54,633 nt of DNA from Thermoleophilia bacterium (GCA_025455865.1 JALOLS010000001.1:1-54633), one strand, 5' to 3'. Positions 44,231 to 54,633 are shown, counted from the stretch's first letter. Notes: a model not told the origin generated them from the letters alone. Made by a program: numbers and translations.

Positions 44231-44770
44231 CTACCGCACGCTGCGGGCGATGGTGAGCATCTGGGCCAGGCTGAGCCCACGCGCGCTCATGTCATAGAGC
44301 GTGTCGTTGCGCGACCACATGAGCATGGCCGGCCTGGACCCGCGCGCGGGGAGGTACTGGCCGGGGAGGCGACCGACGCGCACCGCCCGTGGCGTGCCGG
44401 GCAGGCCGCGGCACTCGGGGCCCTCCTCGGGGATCACCAGCACCATCGAGCGCCCGGCCCCGCGGTAGGTGCCGGTGACCGCGGTGGCCGGCGGGCACGC
44501 GTTCTCCTCCTCCTCGGGCGGCGGTGCGTCGGGGATCGCCACCGTGACCTTGGTGAGGCGGAGCCCCGGGGTGGTCCGCGGGAAGGTGACGGGCCGGCCG
44601 AGGAGCCGGGCGGCCTCACCCCAGGTCCCCGGCGGGACGAACGTGAACTCACATCCCGGGGCCGGGCTCGGGCAGGGCGAGGGAAGCTGACGGGCCGAGG
44701 CGCCGCCGGCGGCGGCGAGGGGGATCGCGGCGGCGGCGAGCGCAAGGGCGATCGTGACGGAAGTTCGCAT
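44231..44770 (-). CDS. Secreted protein of unknown function
   Basis: 179 residues with a clear signal peptide (ALALAAAAIPLAAAGGASA). Four cysteines in the mature part could form disulfides. The end (LMWSRNDTLYDMSARGLSLA, then QMLTIARSVR) resembles the closing segment of DUF4367/DUF4245-type surface domains, where a W...Y..S...S motif precedes a final helix; that resemblance is weak. TAGTCT lies 6 bases before the ATG, suggesting a leaderless message. Divergent from recQ. Confidence 0.75.
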   Translation of the reverse strand: MRTSVTIALALAAAAIPLAAAGGASARQLPSPCPSPAPGCEFTFVPPGTWGEAARLLGRPVTFPRTTPGLRLTKVTVAIPDAPPPEEEENACPPATAVTGTYRGAGRSMVLVIPEEGPECRGLPGTPRAVRVGRLPGQYLPARGSRPAMLMWSRNDTLYDMSARGLSLAQMLTIARSVR

Positions 44771-44776
44771 TGCGCG

Positions 44777-44782
44777 AGACTA
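44777..44782 (-). promoter_or_regulatory. Putative leaderless -10 of the secreted protein gene
   Basis: Minus-strand GGGTAGTCTCGCGCA precedes the ATG at 44770, with 6 bases between TAGTCT and ATG. Confidence 0.5.
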
Positions 44783-44827
44783 CCCAGGCCGCGTGCGCCG
44801 CTGCCCGGAGGGGTCCGACCCGGGGGC

Positions 44828-44833
44828 TACCCT
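44828..44833 (+). promoter_or_regulatory. Putative leaderless -10 element of recQ
   Basis: GGCTACCCTCGGGCGG precedes the GTG at 44841, with 7 bases between TACCCT and GTG. Shares 11 identical bases with the nitroreductase promoter. Confidence 0.55.
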
Positions 44834-44840
44834 CGGGCGG

Positions 44841-46826
<1,986 letters not shown>

Positions 46827-47058
46827 GCCCAGCCCGCCGCGGACCCGTGCGGGGCCCGCCGACGCCAGACCGGGAGCGAGACCCGCCCATGGGGATCGGG
46901 CCGAGGCCGGTGGGTGCCGGCAGGAGCCGCACCGCGGCGACCCGCCTCCTCCCCGCCGGGGGTCACGCTCGCGATCGTGAGCGGCCGCACCGCCGTCTGG
47001 ACCGCCGCGACCGCCGCGACCGGCACCGCCTCCTCGCCGGCCCGAGCCATCGTCCTCC

Positions 47059-48321
47059 TCATCGCTCGAACCGCCCGGCGCCGGCGTCGCCCGGCGCGTC
47101 CGCGGGCTGGGCCGGGGTGGCCGGGACCGCACGCAGGCCGGCGCGGGCGAGGACCCGCCGGCCCAGGGCATCGAGCAGCGGGGTGAGCGCGATGAGCAGC
47201 ACCGCGACCGCGATGAAGGCCTGGGTGGTGTCGGCGCTCCGGCCCGCCACGACCAGGCCCGCGTCGGTGCCGACGGTGTTCAGCACGAACGAGAACTCAC
47301 CGATCTGCGCCAGCAGCAGGCCGGCCGCGGCGGCCACGGCGAGCGGCTGCCGGAAGACGACCGCCGCCAGGGCGCCGGTCGCGAACTTGATGAGCACGAC
47401 CACGGCCGCGAAGAGCAGGACCGGGCCGATCGTCTCGGCCACGAAGCCCATGTCCAGGAGCATGCCGATCGACGCGAAGAACACCGCGGCGAAGACGATC
47501 TGGAAGGGCATGACGTAGCGCTCGGCCCGCTCGCGGTGGCGGCCGGAGCTGACCACCAGGCCGGCGATGAACGCTCCGAGCGAGGCGGTCAGGCCGACCA
47601 GGGTCACCAGCCAGGCGATCCCGACGCCGATCGCGAGGATCGCGAAGAGGAACTGCTCGTCGCCCGTCCGCCGCGAGACCGGGTCGAGCAGGCGGGGCAC
47701 CACCCACCGCGCCGCGACCAGGACGACGGCGATCAGGAGCAGTGCCTTGCCCGCCTCCAACGCGATGTCGGCCGCCCCGCCGCCCTCGCCGCCCAGCATC
47801 GGCACCAGGAGCACCATGATCACCACCGCGAGGTCCTGGAAGATCAGGAACGACACCGCCACCCGCCCGACCGGCGAGTCGGTCTCCCCCCGCCCCTGCA
47901 GCAGCTTGAGCACGACCGCGGTGGACGAGAGGGCGACCAGGCAGCCGGTGAACACCGCGTCCGCCCCGGACACGCCGAACAGCAGGAGCGCCCCGGCCAC
48001 CACCCCCACGGTGAGCCCCACCTGCAGCGCCCCGCCCCCGAGCATGAGCCACCCCATGCGGCGCAGCGCGTCGCCCGAGAGCTCCAGGCCGATCGAGAAC
48101 ATCAGGAAGATCACCCCGACCTCGGCCATCTGCTCGACGAGGCCCGGATCGTCGACGAGGCCGATCCCGAAGGGCCCGACCAGGGCGCCGGCCACGAGGT
48201 AGCCGACGATCGGGACGACGCCCGCACGGTGGCAGGCGTAGCCCAGCAGCGCCGCGGCGATGAGCAGCACCGCGAGCTCGGCGACGAGCGGCGGCGTCTC
48301 GACGGCGAGCGGCAGGTTCAT
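47059..48321 (-). CDS. Kef/CPA2-type cation:proton antiporter
   Basis: Polytopic membrane protein of 420 residues with about 12-13 helices and the Na_H_Exchanger fold. Seen: LGYACHRAGVVPIVGYLVAG, MFSIGLELS, the conserved ALSSTAVVLKLLQG with FLIFQDLAVVIMV (paired charged site) and SLGAFIAGLVVS. It ends with a short Pro/Ala tail and lacks the RCK/TrkA-N nucleotide-binding domain of full Kef proteins. Ion (K+ or Na+) not certain; the TMEM175 neighbour points to K+. It follows that gene by 25 bases. Confidence 0.92.
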   Translation of the reverse strand: MNLPLAVETPPLVAELAVLLIAAALLGYACHRAGVVPIVGYLVAGALVGPFGIGLVDDPGLVEQMAEVGVIFLMFSIGLELSGDALRRMGWLMLGGGALQVGLTVGVVAGALLLFGVSGADAVFTGCLVALSSTAVVLKLLQGRGETDSPVGRVAVSFLIFQDLAVVIMVLLVPMLGGEGGGAADIALEAGKALLLIAVVLVAARWVVPRLLDPVSRRTGDEQFLFAILAIGVGIAWLVTLVGLTASLGAFIAGLVVSSGRHRERAERYVMPFQIVFAAVFFASIGMLLDMGFVAETIGPVLLFAAVVVLIKFATGALAAVVFRQPLAVAAAAGLLLAQIGEFSFVLNTVGTDAGLVVAGRSADTTQAFIAVAVLLIALTPLLDALGRRVLARAGLRAVPATPAQPADAPGDAGAGRFER

Positions 48322-48346
48322 CGGCCGCCGCCGGGTCCGGCGACCG

Positions 48347-48994
48347 TCAGGCCCTGGGCGCCCGTAGGTGGCGGAGCGCCCCGGGCGGGATGGCCAGGAC
48401 GACGCTCGCGACGAGCATGCCGACGACCGCGAGCTTGGGCACCACCAGGGCGGCCAGGATGGCCAGTGCGTAGAAGCCGAAGCTGGGGGCCATCGCCGTC
48501 CCGATCGCCTGGGTGTCCTCGCGACCCAGGGACGGGTCGAGCAAGCCCTCGGCGAGGGCGTAGCGCCAGAGCAGGGCCAGGAACACGCTGATGGCCAGCA
48601 GCACCAGGCCGAAGAACACCACCGCCACCCGCTCGGCGCCGTCGTTGGCCTCCAGGTTCTCGGCCACCAGGCGGGTCGGGAACGGCAGGAACGACACGAA
48701 CAGCAGCAGCCCGAGGTTGAGCCGCAGGAACACCTGGTCGGTGTGCGGCATCAGATCGGTGATCGCCGTGTGCTTGAGCCAGGCGGCCCCGATCGTCGCG
48801 AAGCTCACCAGGTAGGCGAGGTAGGACGGCCACTGGTCGGCGATCGCCCCCAGCAGGTCGTCCTCCGCGCCCGCCGGCACGGTGATCTCCAGCACCAGGA
48901 TCGTGATCGCGATCGCGAACACCCCGTCGCTGAAGGCCTCCAGCCGGGTGGTCGGGCGCCGGGTGAGCCGGCTCGGTGGGTTCGCTCGGGCCAC
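48347..48994 (-). CDS. TMEM175-family potassium channel protein
   Basis: 215 residues, one six-helix TMEM175 (DUF1211) repeat. The selectivity-filter helix motif is clear: RLEAFSDGVFAIAITILVLE. It continues with WLKHTAITDLMPHTDQVFLR and several further hydrophobic helices. Bacterial homologues form tetrameric K+-permeable channels. GTG start. It precedes the antiporter in one transcription unit, suggesting a K+/proton balance module. Confidence 0.9.
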   Translation of the reverse strand: MARANPPSRLTRRPTTRLEAFSDGVFAIAITILVLEITVPAGAEDDLLGAIADQWPSYLAYLVSFATIGAAWLKHTAITDLMPHTDQVFLRLNLGLLLFVSFLPFPTRLVAENLEANDGAERVAVVFFGLVLLAISVFLALLWRYALAEGLLDPSLGREDTQAIGTAMAPSFGFYALAILAALVVPKLAVVGMLVASVVLAIPPGALRHLRAPRA

Positions 48995-49119
48995 GGCACA
49001 GAGCCTGCCCCCTCCGGCCCCGGCGGACGGTTGCGGGACGGGTGCGCATGTGGCCGGGCGGTCCCCACCGGCCAGCCGCGTGGCGAGTATCGGGTGGACA
49101 CCGGGACGGGGGGGCGATC

Positions 49120-50487
49120 ATGGCGCTGATGACGGCGGAGGGGACGGGGACGACCAGGGCCGAGCGGACCGCGGTGGGCCGGGCGGCCCGGGCGCAGGTC
49201 CCGCGCGGCAGCCACGCCGGCTGGGCGCCCGCCCCGGGACGGCCGGACCCGGTGGACCTGCTGGAGGCCGACTCGGGGGACCGGCTGCAGTCGCTCCTGC
49301 CCATCCGGCGCTGGCGCATGGCGCAGTCGCCCTTCGCCTTCCTGCGCGGGTCGGCGGTGGTCATGGCCCGGGACCTCGCCCCCACCCCCCGGTCGGGCCT
49401 GCTGGTGCAGGCGTGCGGGGACGCCCACCTGTCGAACTTCGGCATGTACGGCACGCCCGAGCGCGACCTGGTGTTCGACCTGAATGACTTCGACGAGAGC
49501 TTCCCCGGCCCCTGGGAGTGGGACGTCAAGCGCCTCGCGGCGAGCATCACGGTGGCCGGCCGGGAGATCGGCGCGGGCCAGGCCGAGCAGCGCGGCGCCA
49601 CGGTCCGGGCGGTGGCCGCCTATCGGTCGATGCTCCGCCAGTACGCCGCCATGAGCCCGCTGGAGGTCTGGTACAGCCGCATCGACGAGGCGACCCTCTC
49701 CTCGCTGGTGCGCAGCCGCAAGGGGCAGGCGGCGCTGCGCAAGGGCACCGACAAGGCCCGGCGGCGCACCGGGGACCAGATCGCCGGGAAGATCGTGGAG
49801 CTGCGCGACGGGTGGCCGCGCATCGTGGCCCAGCCGCCCCTGATCGTCCCCGTGGGCGACGACCCCGAGGTCATGGCGCGGGTGGAGGAGGTGCTCGCCC
49901 AGTACCGGCGCACGCTGCTGCCGGACCGCCGGATGCTGCTGGAGCGCTACGCGGTGCGCGACGCCGCGCTCAAGGTGGTCGGGGTGGGCAGCGTGGGCAC
50001 CCGCTGCTGGATCGCCCTGCTGGCGACCGGCGACGGGGAGACGCTGCTGCTGCAGGTCAAGGAGGCCGGCGCCTCGGTGCTCGAGGCCGCCCAGGGCCGG
50101 CGCAACCGGGGCAACGCCGGGCGGCGCGTCGTCGACGGCCAGCGCATGACCCAGGGGGCGAGCGACGCGTTCCTCGGCTGGATGCGCGCCGACGACGGCC
50201 GCGACTACTACGTGCGACAGTTGCGCGACATGAAGCTCTCGGCGGAGATCGCGCTCATGGGCCCGCAGGACCTCGAACGCTACGCGGGCCTGTGCGGCTG
50301 GGTGCTCGCCCGGGCGCACGCGCGCACCGGCGACCCGGTGGCGATCAGCGCCTACCTGGGCACCGGGGACCGCTTCGACCGGGCGCAGGCCGACTTCGCC
50401 CGCGACTACGCCGACCAGACCGAGCGCGACCACCAGGCGCTCTGCTCGGCCATCGCCCAGGGGCGGATCGAGGCGGCCGAGGGCTGA
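49120..50487 (+). CDS. DUF2252 protein
   Basis: 455 residues, DUF2252 (COG4320). Family features: SPFAFLRGSAVVMARDLA, VQACGDAHLSNFGMYGTPER, FDLNDFDESFPGPWEWDVKR, LLQVKEAGASVLEA and YYVRQLRDMKLSAEI. The HxxN and DxND patterns recall a kinase-like or aminoglycoside-phosphotransferase-like site, but no reaction is established for the family. ATG start (a second ATG is three codons later) after a G-rich stretch. Its stop overlaps the next ATG (TGATG), so the two are coupled. Confidence 0.88.
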   Translation: MALMTAEGTGTTRAERTAVGRAARAQVPRGSHAGWAPAPGRPDPVDLLEADSGDRLQSLLPIRRWRMAQSPFAFLRGSAVVMARDLAPTPRSGLLVQACGDAHLSNFGMYGTPERDLVFDLNDFDESFPGPWEWDVKRLAASITVAGREIGAGQAEQRGATVRAVAAYRSMLRQYAAMSPLEVWYSRIDEATLSSLVRSRKGQAALRKGTDKARRRTGDQIAGKIVELRDGWPRIVAQPPLIVPVGDDPEVMARVEEVLAQYRRTLLPDRRMLLERYAVRDAALKVVGVGSVGTRCWIALLATGDGETLLLQVKEAGASVLEAAQGRRNRGNAGRRVVDGQRMTQGASDAFLGWMRADDGRDYYVRQLRDMKLSAEIALMGPQDLERYAGLCGWVLARAHARTGDPVAISAYLGTGDRFDRAQADFARDYADQTERDHQALCSAIAQGRIEAAEG

Positions 50488-52478
50488 TGGGCCGGCTCCG
50501 GGCCGTGAGTGCCGCGCTGGTCGTCCTGGCGGCGCTCGCGGCCTGGCTGGCGGGTGGGGCCGGTGCTGCCCCGGACCCCGGGGTGCCGGCCGCCGAGGCG
50601 GAGCTGGCGCGCACCTACGCCCCGGTGCTGCGCCTGAAGGAGCAGTCCGAGGCCTGCGGGCCCGGGGAGCCGTACGAGCCCATCGACGTCGACGTCATCC
50701 TGCCGAGCGTCGAGGTGGCCCTGCGTGGGCCCTGGAACCCGACGGACCTCGTCCGCATCGCGCCGACCGGCGCCGACCTGACCGGCGGGCTCTACGACTA
50801 CGCGCTGGACTTCCCCGGCGTCGCGCTCGACCCCGGATGCGACTACGAGCGCTGGGCGGAGCGCCTGGCCGGGCAGCGCCCGGCCACCACCTATGCGCGC
50901 GTGGTCACCCAGGCGGACCGGCCGGGGAAGCTCGCCCTGCAGTACTGGTTCTTCTACATCTTCAACGACTTCAACAACAAGCACGAGGGCGACTGGGAGA
51001 TGATCCAGATCGTCTTCGACGCCGCCGACGCCCGCCAGGCCCTCGCCGAGGGGCCCACCGAGGTGGGTTACAGCCAGCACGAGTCGGCCGAGCGGGCGGC
51101 GTGGGGGTCGGCCAAGCTGCGGGTGGTCGACGGCAGCCACCCGGTCGTGTATCCCGCCGCCGGATCGCACGCCAACTACTTCGACTCGGGCCTCTACCTG
51201 GGCCGCACGGCCCAGGAGGGCCTCGGCTGCGACGACACCACCGGCCCGTCCCGCGAGGTCCGGCCGGCGGTCCGCCTGGTCCCCACCGACCGGGCGGCGT
51301 ACCTGCGGCAGTACCCGTGGCTCGGCTTCGTCGGCCACTGGGGCGAGCGCCGGCCCGCCTTCTACGACGGCCCGCTCGGGCCGAGCGCCAAGCTGCAGTG
51401 GACCAGGCCGATCACCTGGGCCGAGCAGGACTGGCGCGATCAGAGCTTCGCCGTGCCGGCCGGCGGGAGCGCCGGCACCACCGCGACCGGCTTCTTCTGC
51501 GGGGCGGTGGGCCTGGGCGCCGAGGTGCTGCGGGTGACCACGGCCCACCCCTGGCCGGTGCTCGCGGTCCTCGCGGTGCTGCTGCTCCTGCTCGCCTGGG
51601 CCGGCACCCGTACTCGGTGGCGCCCCTCGGCGCCGTTCCGCATCGCCCACGAGCGGGCGCTCGGCCAGATCCTCTCCGCGTCCTGGCGCATGTACACGCG
51701 CCACCTGCGCCTGTTCCTCGGGATCGGCCTGCTCTTCGTGCCCATCGCGGTCGTGACCACGATCGTGCAGCAGATCGTCTTCCGCGTCGGGTCCCTGGAC
51801 GGGTTGGTCGAGACGGCGGGTGAGCAGAACGGGCTGGTGGCGACGCTGGCCCTCCTGCTGGGCGTGGCGTTCGCGCTGCTGGCCTACGCGCTGGTGGTCG
51901 CGGCGACGGCGCGGGCCATGCTCGACCTGGACGAGCGCCGGCGGGCGACCCCGCTGTCGGCCTACCGCGAGGCGCTCGACAGCGCCCGGCCCCTGCTCGG
52001 GTCCCTCGCGATCGCCGTGGGCGTCCTGCTGCTCTTGAACCTCACCGTGGTGGGCATCCCGGTGGCGGTGTTCCTGCTCGTGCGCTGGTCGCTGCTGGCG
52101 GTCGTGGTCGAGGTGGAGGAGCACGGGGCCCGGGGGGCCCTGCGCCGCAGCGCCCACGTCGTCTCGGGACACTGGTGGCGGGCGTTCGTGGTGGCGATCG
52201 GCGTGGGCGGAGCGGGCCTGGTGATCGGCCCGCTGGTCGGCGCGCTCGCGCTGCTGGCCACCGGCGCGGCGTTCGCCTGGATCAACCTGATCTCCGCGCT
52301 GGTCTCGGTGCTGGTCATGCCGTTCGCCGCGGTCGCCACCACCTACCTGTACCTCGACCTGCGGGTGCGCGGGGAGCGGGAGGGCGCCGATGCGCCGGTC
52401 GCCGAGCTTCCCTCGATGCTCCAGATCGCCGCGCCGCGCCCCCGGCCGGCCGACGGCCCCGCGCTGCCGTCGTCGTGA
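50487..52478 (+). CDS. Vps62-like domain fused to a polytopic membrane domain
   Basis: 663 residues. It starts with a signal or anchor helix (AALVVLAALAAWLAGGAGAA). A Vps62/DUF946-like extracytoplasmic domain (about 30-330) follows, with YAPVLRLKEQSEACGPGEPY, QYWFFYIFNDFNNKHEGDWE, EVGYSQHESAERAAWG and VYPAAGSHANYF. After one membrane helix near 350, the second half has several more helices (LFLGIGLLFVPIAVVTTIV, LLGVAFALLAYALVVAATAR, VGVLLLLNLTVVGIPVAVFL and others) like the DUF7544 or GDPD-membrane type. Vps62 domains are best known from fungi. Translationally coupled to DUF2252. Function unknown. Confidence 0.85.
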   Translation: MGRLRAVSAALVVLAALAAWLAGGAGAAPDPGVPAAEAELARTYAPVLRLKEQSEACGPGEPYEPIDVDVILPSVEVALRGPWNPTDLVRIAPTGADLTGGLYDYALDFPGVALDPGCDYERWAERLAGQRPATTYARVVTQADRPGKLALQYWFFYIFNDFNNKHEGDWEMIQIVFDAADARQALAEGPTEVGYSQHESAERAAWGSAKLRVVDGSHPVVYPAAGSHANYFDSGLYLGRTAQEGLGCDDTTGPSREVRPAVRLVPTDRAAYLRQYPWLGFVGHWGERRPAFYDGPLGPSAKLQWTRPITWAEQDWRDQSFAVPAGGSAGTTATGFFCGAVGLGAEVLRVTTAHPWPVLAVLAVLLLLLAWAGTRTRWRPSAPFRIAHERALGQILSASWRMYTRHLRLFLGIGLLFVPIAVVTTIVQQIVFRVGSLDGLVETAGEQNGLVATLALLLGVAFALLAYALVVAATARAMLDLDERRRATPLSAYREALDSARPLLGSLAIAVGVLLLLNLTVVGIPVAVFLLVRWSLLAVVVEVEEHGARGALRRSAHVVSGHWWRAFVVAIGVGGAGLVIGPLVGALALLATGAAFAWINLISALVSVLVMPFAAVATTYLYLDLRVRGEREGADAPVAELPSMLQIAAPRPRPADGPALPSS

Positions 52479-52577
52479 ACGGATGGCCGGGGTGCGCGGC
52501 AGGTGCGGACGGGCGGGGGCGCCCGCCCTGCACCCGTCCCGCACCCGTGCCCGGCGCCGGCGTGGCGGGCGGCGCCG

Positions 52578-52583
52578 TAGCGT
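52578..52583 (+). promoter_or_regulatory. Putative -10 element of the lipoprotein-sensor kinase operon
   Basis: CCGTAGCGTCGG, with TAGCGT 31 bases before the ATG at 52615. Matches TANNNT only; no -35 seen. Confidence 0.3.
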
Positions 52584-52614
52584 CGGGCTCCACGCCAGCA
52601 CGATCGGAGGACGC

Positions 52615-53211
52615 ATGGGGATGAGCTTCGCGCACGGGCGGCGCCGGGCCGCGGGCGGGGTGGCCGCCGTGACCCTGGCCGCCGCGGCCCTCGGCCTGGC
52701 CGCCTGCGGGTCGTCGGGGTCGGACGCCACCACAGCCGCCGCGACCGCCCCCGTGAGCCAGGGCGCCGCCTACGTGAGCGGCCTCCGGGAGGCGACCGGC
52801 GCCCTCAGCGACATCGCCGTCGCGGTGCTCGACCCGGGCCTGGAGGCCGGACAGCGGGGGCCGCAGATCGAGGCGGGCCTGACCCGGCTGGAGGCCGCGG
52901 GCACCGCCATGCAGCCGCTCACGCTGGACGACCGGGCCGTGGATGAGCAGCGCCAGGCGCTGCTGGACGCCATCGGGCCGTTCACCACGGCGATGGACGA
53001 CGTGCTCGCGGCCGGCCGTCAGGACCCGGTGAACGGCGGCCTCGAGCTGGTGCAGCAGCGCGAGCCCATCCTGGCGGCCTACCAGGCCGCGCTGGCCGCC
53101 GACGCGGGCGCCATCCAGGCGCTCGGCGAGACGGCCCGGAGCACCCTGGAGCAGGCGCGCGCGGAGCTCGAGCGGCAGCTCACCCAGCTCCGGAACCAGG
53201 CCCAGGGGTGA
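52615..53211 (+). CDS. Helical lipoprotein upstream of a sensor kinase
   Basis: 198 residues. The signal peptide and lipobox (LGLAAC) are followed by a Ser/Thr linker, then a nearly all-helical body (SGLREATGALSDIAVAVLD, LTRLEAAGTAMQPLTLDD, and a C-terminal coiled coil LEQARAELERQLTQLRNQAQ). No named family recognised. The ATG has GGAGG just upstream. Its stop overlaps the GTG of the PAS gene (GTGA), so it may be the surface partner of the sensor kinase. Confidence 0.8.
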   Translation: MGMSFAHGRRRAAGGVAAVTLAAAALGLAACGSSGSDATTAAATAPVSQGAAYVSGLREATGALSDIAVAVLDPGLEAGQRGPQIEAGLTRLEAAGTAMQPLTLDDRAVDEQRQALLDAIGPFTTAMDDVLAAGRQDPVNGGLELVQQREPILAAYQAALAADAGAIQALGETARSTLEQARAELERQLTQLRNQAQG

Positions 53212-53552
53212 GCGGCGGCGGGGAGGGACGGGAGGCGACCGGGGTGCCGGCCGCCGCCCCCTCCCCGCGGGCGGTCCTCCAGGGGCTGCTCGACGCCTCC
53301 CCGGACCCGATCCTCGTGATCGACCGGGACGGGGTGGTGCGGGCCCTCGGCCGCTCGGCCGAGCGCGAGCTCGGTTGGCCGGCCCAGGAGCTGGTGGGAC
53401 GGCCGCTCGCTGCGGCGCTGGTGGCCGGCGACCGGCACCACCGCCTCCCGCCCCGCCTCCTGGGGCGGCGGGGCCCCGGGTCGGCCGGCACCGAGAGCCG
53501 GACCGGCGTCCCCTGCCGTCGCCGCGACGGGTCGGAGCTCCCGGCCGAATAA
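53208..53552 (+). CDS. PAS-domain N-terminal fragment of a sensor kinase
   Basis: 114 residues before an in-frame TAA. A PAS domain begins at about residue 22 (LLDASPDPILVIDRDGVVRA, then ELGWPAQELVGRPLAAALVA) and stops at DGSELPAE, where the last two PAS strands would normally follow. The GTG start is coupled to the lipoprotein gene. The next codons in the same frame continue directly into another PAS domain of a histidine kinase. This is therefore probably the broken front part of one gene, not a separate short protein. TAA is rare in sequence this GC-rich. Confidence 0.65.
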   Translation: MSGGGEGREATGVPAAAPSPRAVLQGLLDASPDPILVIDRDGVVRALGRSAERELGWPAQELVGRPLAAALVAGDRHHRLPPRLLGRRGPGSAGTESRTGVPCRRRDGSELPAE

Positions 53553-54633
53553 CTGTTCGAGCTGATCTTCCACAACGCCCCGGACATCATCACGATCATG
53601 GAGCCCGAGCGGGGGCAGCTCCTCGTGAACGCCGCGGCGGAGCGACAGCTCGGCCACAACACGCGACGGCTCGACGACAACCACTCGTTCGTGCACCCGG
53701 ACGACCTGCCGCGGGTCCGGCGCGACCTCATGAACGGCGGCCCGGTCCGCTACCGGGTGAGGACCGCCTGGGACGAGTGGCGCCACATGGAGTCGACGGC
53801 CACCGACCTGCGCCACCTGCCCCCGGTGAGCGGCGTCCTGGTGTTCACCCGCGACGTGACCGACATGGTCGAGACGACCGAGCGTGTGGCGGCCGGCGAG
53901 GCGCGCATGACCGCCCTGGTGACGGGGCTGCAGGCCGGCATCCTGGTCCAGGACGAGGACCGCCGGGTGGTCGCGGCCAACGACGCGCTGTGCACCATGT
54001 TCGGGATCGCCGGTTCAGCGCGGGAGCTGGCCGGGCGGCCCGCCGGGGAGGTGATCCGGGCGGTGGCGGCGGAGCTGGCGGACCCGGCCGCCTTCGTCCC
54101 CGCGCTCGAGCACCTGGGGGGCGAGCGCGCCCCCGGGGTCGCGGTGCACACGACGGCCGACGGGCGGAGCGTCGAGCTCGAGGTCACCCCCATCCGCGCG
54201 CCCGGCGGCCATCCCCTCGGCCACCTGCTGGCCTTCCGCGACGTCAGCGAGCGGGTGGCCGACGAGGCCCGCCGGTCCCGCATGGTGGCCCTGGAGCAGG
54301 AGGCGCGGCGGGCGGCCGAGGAGCAGAGCCGGCGCCTGCATGAGCTCGACCGCATGCGCACCCAGCTCATCGCGACCGTCTCCCACGAGCTCCGCACCCC
54401 GCTCACCCCGATCGCGAGCCACGTGGAGCTGCTGCTGGAGGGCTTCCCGGCGCCGCCGACCGGCGAGCAGCGCACCATGCTCGAGGCGATCCAGCGCAAC
54501 GTCGCGCGGCTGCGCCGGCTGGTGGACGACCTGCTCACGGTGCGCCGGGTGGAGCAGGGCCTGTTGGAGATCACCCCCGGCCCGCTCGACCTGCCCGCGC
54601 TGGTGGCCGCCCAGGTGGACCAGTTCCGCCCGT
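53553..54633 (+). pseudogene. PAS-PAS-HisKA sensor histidine kinase, cut by TAA upstream and by the window end
   Basis: In frame with the preceding PAS fragment, beginning right after its TAA stop. It holds a second PAS (LFELIFHNAPDIITIMEPE, HPDDLPRVRRDL, VFTRDVTDMV), a third PAS (LVTGLQAGILVQDEDRRVVA, LLAFRDVSERV), a coiled coil and the HisKA dimerisation helix with the phosphorylated His in IATVSHELRTPLTPIASH. The ATP-binding domain lies past the window end. A first possible internal start is the ATG at 53598, but coding-like PAS sequence precedes it. It could be a nonsense mutation, a small deletion, a sequencing error, or two genes. Confidence 0.6.

Noticed and set aside
46827-47058. Terminator between recQ and the antiporter
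   Set aside because: A GG-A-CCCG / CGGG-G-CC pairing near 46840-46856 is possible, but short and without a T-run, so not listed as a feature.
53550-53552. Recoding (read-through) of the TAA in the sensor kinase
   Set aside because: No selenocysteine-type context (which uses TGA) or read-through signal is seen; mutation, deletion or error is simpler.

Overview
This is a very GC-rich, gene-dense bacterial chromosome segment. The gene content points to a deep-branching actinobacterium, most likely a Thermoleophilia-type lineage (Solirubrobacterales, Gaiellales or Miltoncostaeales). That placement is inferred from extreme GC, GTG starts in about half of the genes, actinobacterial gene order (DUF177 next to a SepIVA-like coiled-coil gene, then coaD and rsmD), a DUF3352 lipoprotein, and a PriA that keeps its ATPase motifs and eight cysteines. 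No rRNA, tRNA, CRISPR, phage or insertion sequence was recognised.

Bases 1 to about 35,600 are nearly all on the minus strand and carry core genes. From high to low coordinates these are: der-gpsA; a DUF3352 lipoprotein; metK-priA; an unusual three-gene unit (unknown protein, Ser/Thr kinase, DUF1272); def-fmt-rsmB-rpe-ribD-ribE-ribBA-ribH; recG-rsmD-coaD-sepIVA-like-DUF177; rpmF-plsX, acpP-rnc-smc-ftsY; ffh-rpsP-khpA-rimM-trmD; rplS; and a lone chemoreceptor. The main plus-strand exception is rpmB, preceded by a long interrupted palindrome. The genes serve translation, SRP targeting, chromosome organisation, lipid, riboflavin, CoA and SAM synthesis, and initiator-Met processing.

Bases 35,600 to 41,130 are accessory: a Gmad2 lipoprotein operon, an SRPBCC protein, a nitroreductase, an M15 peptidase, a secreted beta-propeller/PKD protein with two compensating frameshifts, and a small lipoprotein. 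They lie between der-gpsA and aroA-cmk-plsC, genes that are often neighbours, which suggests insertion into an older operon.

Bases 41,137 to the end hold aroA-cmk-plsC, a DUF5519 gene, a secreted protein, recQ, a TMEM175 channel with a Kef-type antiporter, a coupled DUF2252 / Vps62-membrane fusion pair, and a lipoprotein coupled to a PAS sensor kinase that has an in-frame TAA and runs off the window.

Three features recur. Neighbouring genes often overlap by 4 bases (GTGA or ATGA). Hairpins at gene ends often sit next to a TANNNT hexamer (often GGTACCCT) that looks like the next promoter. At seven genes such a hexamer lies only 6-8 bases before the start codon, which fits leaderless transcription. 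At two of these genes the TAG stop of the upstream gene forms the start of the -10 hexamer.
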